DNA from: JAYWAM01 sp043782425
GTDB taxonomy: Bacteria; Pseudomonadota; Gammaproteobacteria; Burkholderiales; Usitatibacteraceae
Direction: 5' to 3'
DNA: 13,056 bases
NCBI GenBank assembly: GCA_043782425.1
Contig: JAYWAM010000222.1
Location: 1 to 13,056 of the forward strand
Below are positions 1-8,489 of this stretch, in pieces. Under the pieces are notes generated by a model. The model had not been told where the DNA came from. It made no database searches and saw nothing but the letters and a program-made list of their open reading frames with translations. A program made the position numbers and the translations under genes. The stretch's first letter is position 1. Each line of letters opens with the position of its first letter.

Positions 1-1
1 C

Positions 2-136
2 ATCGCCCGCGGCGTGTTTGTTTCAGTCCATGATTTGAAGCGCAAGCTCATGAAATACATCCGTGAGTACAACAAACAACCAAAGACCGTGCAGTGGAAA
101 TACTTCGATCCCACACGTCGTATCAAAACTGCTTAG
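2..136 (+). CDS. IS630-family transposase, C-terminal fragment (cut by window edge)
   Basis: The reading frame is open from the first bases of the window to a TAG at 134-136 and encodes about 44 residues. It contains VHDLKRKLMKYIREYN followed by a QWKYFDPTRRI-like tail. This is the usual C-terminal pattern of IS630/Tc1-mariner-type DDE transposases: a basic helix, a YI..YN motif, then W and a short basic end. The catalytic DDE residues would lie upstream, outside the window, so intactness cannot be judged. It runs towards the 3' end of the convergent histidine kinase gene, whose normal-length product ends 84 bp away, so the element landed just beyond the kinase operon. The element's right end should lie in 137-220, but its terminal repeat cannot be fixed without the left end. 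Family assignment is by pattern recognition. Confidence 0.75.
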   Translation: MARGVFVSVHDLKRKLMKYIREYNKQPKTVQWKYFDPTRRIKTA

Positions 137-220
137 ATGCGGTACACCGATTACAGTCCACTAGTCCTATAGTGTCCTGCACAAACAGGGCGAATAAAAC
201 AGTACCGCCGCGATACATTT
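137..220. other. Gap between the IS630 transposase end and the kinase gene
   Basis: These 84 bp contain no gene. They should hold the right terminal repeat of the IS630-type element and the 3' flank of the histidine kinase operon. A short inverted repeat is visible (CACTA at 159-163, TAGTG at 170-174), but it has no T-run and is too weak to call a terminator. IS630 elements duplicate a TA dinucleotide on insertion, but several TA steps occur here and none can be singled out. Confidence 0.4.
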
Positions 221-1612
221 TCAGGCGCGGCCTGTCGCGGGAAACTCAACCCGCACGCGCATGCCGTTCAGGGCGGGCAGGCTTTCTATTAACGCACTGC
301 CACCATGCAGCTCGGCAATTTCCTTGACGATGGCAAGACCCAAACCGGACCCGGTACTGGATGCATCCGGCGTGCGGTAAAAGCGATCAAATACACGTCG
401 TGCAAGGTCTGGGGTCAGACCCGGACCGTCGTCCTCGACGGTAATGGAGACGACCGGATCGTCGCTCACCGTGACCTTCACGTTTCCCGATTTCGCGCCA
501 TAGCGTACGGCGTTGTCGACCAGATTGCTGATTAGCTCGCCCAGTAACGTAGCATTACCTTGAATAACGATGGCATGTTCGGGTGCATCGAGTTCAATAT
601 CGACACCTTTGGAGAGGGCCTGTGGAATCCAGTGCGCGCCGATATCGCGCGCCACCGAAACCAAATCGACGCTGTCGAAATCCTGTAGCGGGTTGAATTC
701 CGGCTCGGCGCGCGCCAGCGTCAGCAACTGATTGCTCAGATGCACGGCGCGGTCGACTGTGGCCTTCATCAGCAGAATGGTTTCGCGCACTTCCGCCGTT
801 ACCGCCGCACGCAGCAAATTCTCGCTCTGCAGCTTCAGCCCGGCCAAAGGCGTGCGCAACTGATGCGCCGCTTCGGCAACAAACTCACGCTGCGATTCCA
901 TGGCACGGCCAAGACGCGCCAGCAGTTCGTTCATCCTGTTGACGATGGGCCTCAGTTCAACCGGGACGCGCTCGACGCTCAGGGGAGAAAGGTCGCGATG
1001 GCCCTTGGCTTCGAGAACTTGTGTGACATCCACAAGCGAATGCAGTCCTCTCCTTATCCCTGCCGACACTAGCCAGCCTACCAGCAGAATCAAGGCAACC
1101 TGCGGCAGCAGCACGACGGTGAGAATATCCCCTGCCAGCGTACGCCGCTTGCGCGTGGTTTCTACCACCATGATGGATACTGTATCGGTCTCTGCGCCGG
1201 TGGCGGCGTGAATGCGCACACCGCGCACTGCGGAGCCACGGAACTGTCCGTCGAAAAAAGTTGGCTCGTTCCCCGCGTCTTGACGCACAGGCGCGGGTAA
1301 ATCGCCATACCCGGCGAGCAATCCTGTCGATACAGAGGAAACACTATAGTAGGTCTTGTCTAGGCCATCCCATTGGAAGATTTCAAAAGCTTCTCGCGGT
1401 AAATCAAAGGTGGCGTGGCCCTGTTGCAACTTGACCTGCGTTGCCAGAGATTCGGCCGAATCCAGCAGCCATCTGTCGTAGACCAAGTTTGCGAACTTGA
1501 GCGCCATAAAGTATGAAAATATCGCGCCCACTACGATCAGGGTCAACACGCCGGGTAACAGCCGCAGCAGCAGATGACGCCTCAAGCTCAGTGGGACACC
1601 CGCCTTAGACAT
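221..1612 (-). CDS. Two-component sensor histidine kinase, TctE/QseC-like
   Basis: This 463-residue inner-membrane kinase autophosphorylates on histidine and passes the phosphate to the response regulator encoded just upstream. Two hydrophobic segments (about 15-38 and 163-184) bracket a periplasmic domain resembling the 2CSK_N type of TctE/QseC sensors. A HAMP-like linker follows (about 185-240). The H-box is EAAHQLRTPLAGLK with His250 as phospho-acceptor. The N-box is ELISNLVDNAVRYG (359-372), the G1 box VEDDGPG (392-398) and the G2 box GSGLGL (421-426). All catalytic boxes are present and the length is normal. The ATG lies inside the end of the regulator gene (8-bp overlap) and has no clear ribosome binding site, so translation is probably coupled. 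The signal is unknown; a metal or envelope stress cue is inferred from the adjacent efflux genes. Confidence 0.93.
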   Translation of the reverse strand: MSKAGVPLSLRRHLLLRLLPGVLTLIVVGAIFSYFMALKFANLVYDRWLLDSAESLATQVKLQQGHATFDLPREAFEIFQWDGLDKTYYSVSSVSTGLLAGYGDLPAPVRQDAGNEPTFFDGQFRGSAVRGVRIHAATGAETDTVSIMVVETTRKRRTLAGDILTVVLLPQVALILLVGWLVSAGIRRGLHSLVDVTQVLEAKGHRDLSPLSVERVPVELRPIVNRMNELLARLGRAMESQREFVAEAAHQLRTPLAGLKLQSENLLRAAVTAEVRETILLMKATVDRAVHLSNQLLTLARAEPEFNPLQDFDSVDLVSVARDIGAHWIPQALSKGVDIELDAPEHAIVIQGNATLLGELISNLVDNAVRYGAKSGNVKVTVSDDPVVSITVEDDGPGLTPDLARRVFDRFYRTPDASSTGSGLGLAIVKEIAELHGGSALIESLPALNGMRVRVEFPATGRA

Positions 1613-2279
1613 CGCTTAGCCGGTCGAGAAGATAGCCGAAGCCGCGCAGAGTCCTGATCTCGACCCCTGTGCCATCCAGGCGCTTGCGCAGGCGATGAAT
1701 ATAAACCTCGACGGAATTCTCGCTGAAATCGGCGTCCCACTCCGACAGCGAATCGGCGATCTGCGCTTTGCTTACCACCCGTCCGGCGCGGGTTATCAGT
1801 TTTTCCAGCACCGCGTATTCGCGCGCGCTCAGGTGCAGTAATCGGCCCTTGAAATGCACCTCGCGCGAAACCGTGTTCAAGCGAAGTTCGCCCAATTCGA
1901 TCAATGCGGTAGCCTGACCCTTGCTGCGGCGCAGCAGCGCGCGCACGCGCGCTTCCAACTCGGGCAGTTCGAAGGGCTTGGCAAGGTAATCATCCGCGCC
2001 AAGATTCAGCCCAGTGACACGATCATCGAGGGTATCGCGGGCAGTGAGGATCAATACCGGAAGCATCCTTTTTTTTGCGCGAATAGTGCTGAGAACCTGT
2101 AGACCGCCCAGCCGCGGCAGGCCCAGATCGAGCAGAGCCAGATCGTAACTCTCCGCCAACAGCGCTTCCACCGCCTGCACCCCGTCGCTTACGCGATCAA
2201 CCGAAAATCCTGCATCGCGCAAGAAGCGTTCAAGTCCGTGGCCCAGCGCCAGGTCATCCTCAATGACGAGCACGCGCAA
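1605..2279 (-). CDS. OmpR/PhoB-family response regulator (TctD/QseB-like)
   Basis: This 224-residue cytoplasmic transcription factor is the partner of the overlapping kinase gene. The receiver domain (1-115) has the acidic pair near E7-D9, phospho-acceptor Asp51 in LALLDLGLP, Thr79 and Lys101 in YLAKPF. The C-terminal half (about 127-220) is a winged helix ending in RTLRGFGYLL, the typical PhoB/OmpR wing. The start is a TTG at 2277-2279. It is supported by an AAGGAG ribosome binding site 8 nt upstream and gives the canonical MRVLVIEDD beginning. The 160 bp before it repeat a CGATATT-type motif and could carry a separate promoter. The likely target is the efflux operon and/or its own promoter (inference). 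Confidence 0.94.
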   Translation of the reverse strand: MRVLVIEDDLALGHGLERFLRDAGFSVDRVSDGVQAVEALLAESYDLALLDLGLPRLGGLQVLSTIRAKKRMLPVLILTARDTLDDRVTGLNLGADDYLAKPFELPELEARVRALLRRSKGQATALIELGELRLNTVSREVHFKGRLLHLSAREYAVLEKLITRAGRVVSKAQIADSLSEWDADFSENSVEVYIHRLRKRLDGTGVEIRTLRGFGYLLDRLSDV

Positions 2280-2287
2280 AAAAATAT

Positions 2288-2293
2288 CTCCTT
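2288..2293 (-). promoter_or_regulatory. Ribosome binding site of the response regulator
   Basis: On the minus strand this reads AAGGAG, followed by an 8-nt A/T spacer and a TTG. It is the best Shine-Dalgarno match nearby and decides the non-ATG start at 2279. Confidence 0.75.
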
Positions 2294-2439
2294 AAACGCC
2301 GCATCTGGCGCAGCGGAAATCTCTCATCGAGTCGCTACGACCCTCGATATTGTCGCCCATTATGTGTCGCTGCCGCAAAAAACCCGATATTTTGCCTGTT
2401 GCAAATTGCCGTCGGAGGCTTGTGTTTTAAAGGGAAGCG
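2294..2439 (-). promoter_or_regulatory. Region between glycosyltransferase and regulator genes; probable promoter
   Basis: No gene fits here. On the minus strand there is a possible sigma70 promoter, TTGCGG with an 18-bp spacer and GACAAT, which is only a moderate match. A motif of the form CGATATTGTCGCC (2345-2357) recurs imperfectly as CGATATTTTGCC (2385-2396), exactly 40 bp apart (about four helical turns). TGTCGC also occurs twice 14 bp apart (2351-2356 and 2365-2370). Such repeats could be regulator binding sites for autoregulation; this is inference. No strong terminator follows the glycosyltransferase stop, so read-through from the efflux operon into the regulator genes is possible. 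Confidence 0.35.
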
Positions 2440-4239
2440 CTATTTCTTGCCGAAGATCGGTGAGGCATTGCGCAGCGCCACGTCTTCGCGGCGCTGGAAC
2501 AGAGAAAACTGCTCGTCAGCTTCGCCGGGCCGTCCGCCCTGCCAGATCATCACCCAATCCCGATGCGAAACATCGGGCGATTCCTTGGCGTTATTGGTCT
2601 GCACGATCAAGAACGGACAGTTGCGTGGATGGGTCTTCTCTCGTACGCTTTTGATACCAAGATAGTAGTCGAGCATGCCACGCTGTGGCTCGCCCAGTCC
2701 GATGTTCGATAAGCAACGGCTGTTGCCCATCTTGACCGCGAGTTCGTCGAAAGGCGAACGAAAACTCTTGGCGTAATCCAGCCAGGGAAGCAACAGGGTC
2801 ATCCCCAGACCCCACACCAGGCAGATGCTCGCTACCCAGCGATGCTCCCATGAAACAGATCTATCGCTGGATAAATGCAGATACAGCCAAAGTCCGGTGA
2901 CTGTGAGCGCGCCAGCCACATACAGCCAGGAAAACTCGAAGCTAAAATTGGCAGGCAGTTTGGCAAGCAGTAGTTGAATATCGGGAGGTGCTTCATGAAC
3001 GACGCCGTATCCCCATACCGTCCAGAGGAAAACGCCGAGGATCCCGAACAAGACCGCCCCAAGCCGGGCTCCCCAGCGCATCACCGTAACGCTAGCATTC
3101 CCGGTCAGTGATGCAGCCAGCACGGCGAGCGGAATTAAAAGCGGCAAGACGTAGAGGCTGCGCGCAGTGGCGGAGGTAGTCAGTACCAGCAGGATGGCAG
3201 CCGCGCCTGTCAGCGGCAACTGCAAGGCGCCATCTGCCATGATTTCTCCGCGCTTTTTTGCAAGCGCCCACACGGCCAATGGACCGGCTGGAAACGTGAA
3301 CCACGGCAAAACCTGCGTGTAATACCATGGCTCGGTATCTGCACCTAAGTTCGCAAAGCCCAGAAAACGGCCAAAGTTATTAGTCCAGAACCACACCATG
3401 AACTCTTCCGGCGAACGAAGGTAAAGGGCCGTTGGCCAGATCAGCAGCCACGGCAGCACGACCAGTCCCGCGACGGCCAGCGTTTTCCGGTAGTTCGCGG
3501 TGCGCCATCCCCTAAAAAAAACCGGCAGCGCCAGACATGCCGCTCCCATCATGACCGGCTCCACCAGCCCCTTGGATAGAAAGCCGATGCCGACGCCCGT
3601 GCCAAGCAGAACCCCCGCGCGGACCGGACGCCGATTCGCAAACGACAAGCCATAAAATGCGATCGCGAATCCGGCAAACAAAGCGGTGTCGGTGATCATT
3701 TCGTGCGCATGCTGCACCAGGCCCAGCGTCCCGGCGAGAATCAACATGGCATGGGCGCCGCGCCCGGGCCCGAACAGACGGCGTGCTGTCAAGCCGGTGA
3801 ACAGCAGGCCTACCGCGATGAAGGCTCCGCCGGCCATGCGCGCGCCATCGTGCAGCGCCAGCCAAGGCGACAACATATTGGCGAAGAGCGCTGCAACAAC
3901 ATAGAAGAATGGCGGCTTTTCCATGAAGGGTTCGCCGCCCAACATCGGCACAACCCAGTCTCCGGTCTGGAAAATATGAAACACCACGCCGAATGTGTGA
4001 GCTTCGTCCGGCTTCCACGGGTCATGCCCTACCAGGCCGGGAAGGAGAAAACAAACAAGCAGGCCGATGGTGATCCAGCGCGCCTTCAGTGCCGCCCTCG
4101 CCCGCCCTGAAATGCGCACCAGACGGTCCGCCAGGTCTGCGCCGACACCTGGCGGTCCGAACGGACTAGGCGACACAACATTCGGCCTTGTGGGGTTTAT
4201 GTCGACGTCGTGGGGCATGATGGGCTTTGCTGCGCTCAC
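2440..4239 (-). CDS. ArnT/PMT-like integral membrane glycosyltransferase (GT-C fold)
   Basis: This 599-residue polytopic protein has many hydrophobic helices, the first at about 55-71. The first external loop carries DPWKPDEA (73-80) with Asp78-Glu79, then EPFMEKPPFFY (103-113). A TD..L motif follows around Asp184. These match the catalytic loop of undecaprenyl- or dolichyl-phosphate sugar transferases of the ArnT/protein O-mannosyltransferase superfamily (GT39/GT83). Such enzymes move a sugar from a lipid carrier to lipid A or a protein on the periplasmic side. Donor and acceptor cannot be read here, so no ArnT symbol is given. The soluble C-terminal part (about 490-599) is less recognisable. 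The GTG at 4237-4239 overlaps the RND pump stop by 4 bp (GTGA), indicating coupled translation. An in-frame ATG at 4218 is an alternative start. Confidence 0.85.
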   Translation of the reverse strand: MSAAKPIMPHDVDINPTRPNVVSPSPFGPPGVGADLADRLVRISGRARAALKARWITIGLLVCFLLPGLVGHDPWKPDEAHTFGVVFHIFQTGDWVVPMLGGEPFMEKPPFFYVVAALFANMLSPWLALHDGARMAGGAFIAVGLLFTGLTARRLFGPGRGAHAMLILAGTLGLVQHAHEMITDTALFAGFAIAFYGLSFANRRPVRAGVLLGTGVGIGFLSKGLVEPVMMGAACLALPVFFRGWRTANYRKTLAVAGLVVLPWLLIWPTALYLRSPEEFMVWFWTNNFGRFLGFANLGADTEPWYYTQVLPWFTFPAGPLAVWALAKKRGEIMADGALQLPLTGAAAILLVLTTSATARSLYVLPLLIPLAVLAASLTGNASVTVMRWGARLGAVLFGILGVFLWTVWGYGVVHEAPPDIQLLLAKLPANFSFEFSWLYVAGALTVTGLWLYLHLSSDRSVSWEHRWVASICLVWGLGMTLLLPWLDYAKSFRSPFDELAVKMGNSRCLSNIGLGEPQRGMLDYYLGIKSVREKTHPRNCPFLIVQTNNAKESPDVSHRDWVMIWQGGRPGEADEQFSLFQRREDVALRNASPIFGKK

Positions 4240-7200
4240 TCCTGTGACGCAGTCAGTTCCTCCTGGCTGCGGTTTTTGTAGAACATCGCGTAAAGCGTTG
4301 GCAAGACAATCAACGTAAGCAGGGTCGCCGACACCAAACCGCCAATCACTACGATGGCCAGCGGGCGCTGCGTTTCCGACCCGATCGCGCGCGAAAGCGC
4401 CATGGGCAGCAGCCCTAGCATCGCTAGCAGCCCAGTCATCAGCACCGTGCGCAGCCGCACCAGCGAGCCTTCGATCACGGCGTCATTGAGCGGCCTGCCT
4501 TCCTTGCACAGGTGGTTGAAATACGACACCATCACCACGCCGTTGAGCACCGCCTGGCCAAATAGCGCGATGAATCCGATGGCGGCGGACACCGAAAGCG
4601 GTATCCCGGTCACAAAAAGCGCGAAGATGCCGCCGATGAGCGCAAAAGGAATGTTGAGCAATATCAGCAGCGCGCTCTTGAACGACTTAAAGGCGTCAAA
4701 AAGCAGGATAAAGATGAGTAGAATGGATAATGGCACCACGATCATGAGGCGCTCCATGGCGCGTTTCTGGTTTTCAAACTCCCCCGACCATTGTATAGAA
4801 TATCCCTCCGGCAGTACGACACCCTTTTCAACCGCCTCTTGCATATCCGCAACGACGCTGCCCATGTCACGGTCCTTGATGAACACACCCACTGACACCA
4901 CGCGCGAACTGCCTTCGCGGCTGATGTTCATAGCGCCGGAAGTCGCCTTGAAACTCGCCACCTGTGCCAGCGGTATGTAAAATCCTCCTGGCGTTGCGAT
5001 GGTGATTTCTTTTATGCGGCTGAGCGTGCGTTCCTGTTCGGCAAGTCTGACGACGACGCCAAAATGGCGCTCGCCTTCATATAGTTGGGTAACGATCTTT
5101 CCGCCCAGACCGGTCTCGATAACATCCTGGATGTCCTGGATATTGAGTCCATAACGCGCGGCTTCGGCGCGGTTTACTTCGATCTGGAACTGCGGCAGTT
5201 CGCCCTTGCGATCAACAAAGGCGCGCGCCACGCCGCGCACGCCGGAAATAAGATCGATGATCTTGTCTGCACGGTCGCGCAGCACCGCCAGATCATCGCC
5301 GAAGACCTTGATCACAATCTGGCCGTCGATCTGCGAAATGCTCTCAAGAATGTTATCCCGGATAGGTTGTGAAAATGAAGGCTCGATTCCCGGGATGGCG
5401 TCGAGCGCGTTTTCCAGGTCGTCAAGAATGTCGCGTTTGGTCACAGAACGCTTCCAATCCTTTTCAGCCTTGAGGTCGACCAGCACTTCCGCGCTGTTGA
5501 TGAGCTTGGGATCGGTACCGTCCTCCGGTCGACCGGTTTTCGAGATGACTGAATTGACCTCCGGAACGCCGCGGATCGCATGGCGGACGCGACGCATCAT
5601 TTCGGTCGCTTCTTCCACTGAGACGGAGGGCGGCAAAGGAATGTTGATCCAGATCGACCCTTCATTGAGCTCGGGTAAAAATTCGCTTCCGAGGCGCGGC
5701 GTCAGCGCCAGGCTGGCCATCAGTGCGAGCAACGCCGAGCCAACGACCATGCGTCCGTTCCTGAGCGCCCATTCCAATGCAGGGCGGTATATCCGTTTGG
5801 CGAATGCGACGATGCGGTTGTCTTCGTGCGGAAGGTTGCCGCGCAGCAGCAGATAGCACAACAGCGGGACCAGCGTCATGGAAATGACGAGCGAGCCAAT
5901 CAGGGCGGAGGTGACCGAATAGGCCATGGGGGCGAAGATGCGTCCCTCATGGCGCTGCAGGGTAAAGATCGGAATGTGCGCGGCGATAATGATGATCATC
6001 GAAAACACCGTCGGTCTGCCGACCTCGATAGTGGCTTCCATGATCGTGGCTAGGCGCTCCTTGAGCGTGAGATTATCCTTTGCCAGCGAAAGCTTTCTGA
6101 AGATGTTCTCGACCACGATCACGGCGCCGTCGACGATGATGCCGAAATCCATCGCCCCCAGGGAAAGCAAATTGGCGGGAATGCCGGCGAAAGTCAGGCC
6201 AAGAAAAGTGGCCAGCAAAGAAAGCGGGATCACCAGCGCCACAATGGCGGCCGCGCGCAGATTGCCGAGAAACAGGAACAGCACAAACGAAACTAGCAGC
6301 GCGCCCTCGATCAGATTAGAGAATACCGTGGTCAGCGTCTTGCCGATAAGCCAGGCGCGGTCATAGAAGGAAACTATCTTTACGCCACGCGGCAGGATAC
6401 GATTGTTGAGCTGCTCGACCTTGTCCTTGAGCGCGGCAAGCACCAGCGACGGGTTTTCGCCTTTGCGCATCAACACGATTCCCGTGACCACATCGTCGGC
6501 ATCGTCCTGCCCGACGATGCCCTGGCGTGGAACGGAACCAATCGAAACCTTCGCGATATTCCTCACCAGAACTGGCGTTCCGGCACGCTCGGCGACCACG
6601 ACATTGCCGATATCATCCGCGAAGCGCAACAGCCCCACACCGCGAATGAGAAACTGCTGCCTCCCCTGTTCGACATAGCCGCCTCCTGCATTTGCATTGC
6701 CTTTGGACAAGGCATCGGAAAGCTGCTGTAGCGTCACCTTGTAGTCCTTCATGCGCGCCAGGTCGGGCTGGACTTCGTACTGCTTGATTAGCCCTCCGAA
6801 GCTCACCACATCGGCCACGCCGGGCACGGATTTGATCTGTCGCTCGACGGTCCATTCCTGGATGGTGCGCAGTTCACGCGAGTTCAAATGGTCGCCTTTC
6901 AGGCGATAGCGGTAAATCTCGCCGATGGCAGTGGACAGCGGCGCCAAATCGGGCTGTACACCCGCGGGAAGATCCACGCCCCGTAGACGCTCGATCACCT
7001 GTTGGCGAGCGAAATAATCGTTGGCCTTGTCATTGAAGGTGAGGATGGTGAACGAAAGGCCGAACTGCGTGTGTGAAAAAAGGCGCACCGAGTTGGGCAC
7101 GCCGGACAACGCCACTTCAATCGGGATGGTCACCTGCTTTTCGACTTCCTCTGCGGCGTGGCCGGGGAACAGCGTGATAACTGTAACCTGGGTGTCTGAC

Positions 7201-7325
7201 ACGTCGGGAAACGCCTCTATGGGCAGCGCCTGAAAGGCGACGATGCCGCCGCCGATGAACAGCACCGCTCCAAGAAAAACGAACAATGGCTGGTAGAGGG
7301 CGAACTCGACAATGCGCTTGATCAT
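4236..7325 (-). CDS. czcA: CzcA-type heavy-metal efflux RND transporter
   Basis: This inner-membrane proton/metal antiporter is the pump of a tripartite efflux complex. From the ATG at 7325 the product is 1029 residues, the normal length for the HME-RND family. It begins MIKRIVEFALYQ, followed by LPIEAFPDVSDTQV. The proton-relay helix TM4 reads DFGIIVDGAVIVVEN, with Asp393, Asp399 and Glu406. This is the divalent-cation (CzcA) signature; the monovalent CusA type has a different one. All three relay acids are kept, so the pump should be active. Substrate is likely among Co, Zn, Cd and Ni and cannot be narrowed by eye. The frame is open up to a TTG at 7343, next to the adaptor stop, but the family alignment favours the ATG. 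The adaptor gene ends 18 bp upstream, and the glycosyltransferase gene overlaps the pump stop by 4 bp. Confidence 0.95.
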   Translation of the reverse strand: MIKRIVEFALYQPLFVFLGAVLFIGGGIVAFQALPIEAFPDVSDTQVTVITLFPGHAAEEVEKQVTIPIEVALSGVPNSVRLFSHTQFGLSFTILTFNDKANDYFARQQVIERLRGVDLPAGVQPDLAPLSTAIGEIYRYRLKGDHLNSRELRTIQEWTVERQIKSVPGVADVVSFGGLIKQYEVQPDLARMKDYKVTLQQLSDALSKGNANAGGGYVEQGRQQFLIRGVGLLRFADDIGNVVVAERAGTPVLVRNIAKVSIGSVPRQGIVGQDDADDVVTGIVLMRKGENPSLVLAALKDKVEQLNNRILPRGVKIVSFYDRAWLIGKTLTTVFSNLIEGALLVSFVLFLFLGNLRAAAIVALVIPLSLLATFLGLTFAGIPANLLSLGAMDFGIIVDGAVIVVENIFRKLSLAKDNLTLKERLATIMEATIEVGRPTVFSMIIIIAAHIPIFTLQRHEGRIFAPMAYSVTSALIGSLVISMTLVPLLCYLLLRGNLPHEDNRIVAFAKRIYRPALEWALRNGRMVVGSALLALMASLALTPRLGSEFLPELNEGSIWINIPLPPSVSVEEATEMMRRVRHAIRGVPEVNSVISKTGRPEDGTDPKLINSAEVLVDLKAEKDWKRSVTKRDILDDLENALDAIPGIEPSFSQPIRDNILESISQIDGQIVIKVFGDDLAVLRDRADKIIDLISGVRGVARAFVDRKGELPQFQIEVNRAEAARYGLNIQDIQDVIETGLGGKIVTQLYEGERHFGVVVRLAEQERTLSRIKEITIATPGGFYIPLAQVASFKATSGAMNISREGSSRVVSVGVFIKDRDMGSVVADMQEAVEKGVVLPEGYSIQWSGEFENQKRAMERLMIVVPLSILLIFILLFDAFKSFKSALLILLNIPFALIGGIFALFVTGIPLSVSAAIGFIALFGQAVLNGVVMVSYFNHLCKEGRPLNDAVIEGSLVRLRTVLMTGLLAMLGLLPMALSRAIGSETQRPLAIVVIGGLVSATLLTLIVLPTLYAMFYKNRSQEELTASQE

Positions 7326-7343
7326 AGAAGGTTGCTCAGGCAA

Positions 7344-8489
7344 TCACGACTTGCTCGAACTGCTCCTGAGCATCTGCTGCAACTGCAATGCGCCGTCAGT
7401 CACGACCGCCTGACCCACTTTGAGCCCGGACTCGATCGTCATCCGACCGACGTGCTCAAGCCCGATCTTCACTTCCAGGCGCGTGAATTTCCCCTTGCCC
7501 TCGTCGGCAAACACGTAATACTTCTCGCCCACCAGGAAGACCGCCTTACTCGATACCTGCACCTTCGGCGGACCCTTGCGTTCCACCTCGGCATTGGCGA
7601 ACATGCCGGCTTTCAAACGTCGTCCGCGATTGTCAATCACACCGTGGACGCGCAGCGTACGCGTGGCCGGATCAATGAAATCGGAAACGGTCTGCACCAC
7701 GCCCTGAAATCGCTCCCCTGGAAATGCCGGCGGGAGCAGCGCAACGGTCTGCCCGGGCGAAACGAAGGCGATGTCGGACTCCTGCAAATCGAGCAGGAAC
7801 CAGAGGGTATCGGGGTTGCTCACGACAAAACTGGGCGGCAGGTTGGCGGTCTGCGCGTCGGGCCGCAGCTCCTGCCCCGGACTGATGGCGCGATCAACCA
7901 CTACACCATCGATAGGGCTGGACAAGGAAAATTCCTGACTTATGCCCTGACCCGGTTTCCCGTAAAGCGCTATGCGCGCGCTGGTGCGCTTTAGCTCGGC
8001 TTCGGCACGCATGAAATCGGCTTCGGCAGCGGTCAATTCGCGCTGCGACAGCACACCGCCTTCGAACAGTTCGCGCACGCGTATCAAGCTCTGATCGGCC
8101 ACGCCAAAATCCGCCTGCGCACGCTTGGCGTCGCTTTGCGCCTGGCCAAAATCGGCTGATGCCACCAGCGCCAGCGCCTGCCCTTTCTTAACCCGATCTC
8201 CCGGCTGCGCCAGGATTCGCACCACGCGCCCGGCAAACGGTGTGAACACCTGTACCGTGTGTTCTTCGTTCCACGCGAGACGCCCCGACAGTTTGAGGGG
8301 CATGGCACTCAGATCGCTCGCGGCCTCGGTGACGATGGCGTTGAGCTCGGGCGTGCCGGGTGCATAGGACAGAGAAACGCCGTCCGCCGTCGGTTGTCCG
8401 GCATCGGCGGCCTTTCTTTCTTCTCCGTGGCAAGCGGAAAGCGCCAACGCGGTCGCGCACACAGAGCATATCAGGGCAGAGTTTCTCAT
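7344..8489 (-). CDS. Efflux RND periplasmic adaptor (membrane-fusion lipoprotein), CzcB-like
   Basis: This 381-residue adaptor links the RND pump to the outer-membrane channel. The N-terminus is a lipoprotein signal with lipobox LSAC and Cys20 as the lipidation site, so it should be anchored in the inner membrane. The two halves of the biotinyl-lipoyl-like domain are at about 76-112 (TPFAGRVVRILAQPGDRV) and 186-206 (SPIDGVVVDRAISPGQE). They flank an alpha-helical hairpin (about 113-175). A beta-barrel domain (about 215-295, with DPATRTLRVHGVIDN) and a membrane-proximal domain follow. The long N-terminal metal-binding extension and His-rich stretches of some CzcB/SilB proteins are absent. The ATG overlaps the stop of the outer-membrane factor gene by 4 bp (ATGA). 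Confidence 0.93.
   Translation of the reverse strand: MRNSALICSVCATALALSACHGEERKAADAGQPTADGVSLSYAPGTPELNAIVTEAASDLSAMPLKLSGRLAWNEEHTVQVFTPFAGRVVRILAQPGDRVKKGQALALVASADFGQAQSDAKRAQADFGVADQSLIRVRELFEGGVLSQRELTAAEADFMRAEAELKRTSARIALYGKPGQGISQEFSLSSPIDGVVVDRAISPGQELRPDAQTANLPPSFVVSNPDTLWFLLDLQESDIAFVSPGQTVALLPPAFPGERFQGVVQTVSDFIDPATRTLRVHGVIDNRGRRLKAGMFANAEVERKGPPKVQVSSKAVFLVGEKYYVFADEGKGKFTRLEVKIGLEHVGRMTIESGLKVGQAVVTDGALQLQQMLRSSSSKS

Noticed and set aside
159..174. CACTA/TAGTG inverted repeat as terminator or IS end
   Set aside because: Short arms, no T-run, and no second element end in the window to compare with.
2385..2410. TTTGC/GCAAA hairpin after the glycosyltransferase gene as a terminator
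   Set aside because: Only a 5-bp A/T-rich stem without a proper T-run on the minus strand.
4354..4980. 208-residue open frame on the plus strand opposite the RND pump gene
   Set aside because: It lies wholly antisense to a well-supported czcA, has serine/arginine-rich low-complexity composition typical of GC-rich shadows, and shows no family pattern.
5206..5856. 216-residue plus-strand frame opposite czcA
   Set aside because: Shadow of the conserved RND coding frame; composition is unlike a real protein.
4236..7343. TTG at 7343 as the start of the RND pump
   Set aside because: It adds six residues before MIKRIVEF, where CzcA proteins normally begin. The ATG at 7325 fits the family better, although neither has a strong ribosome binding site.
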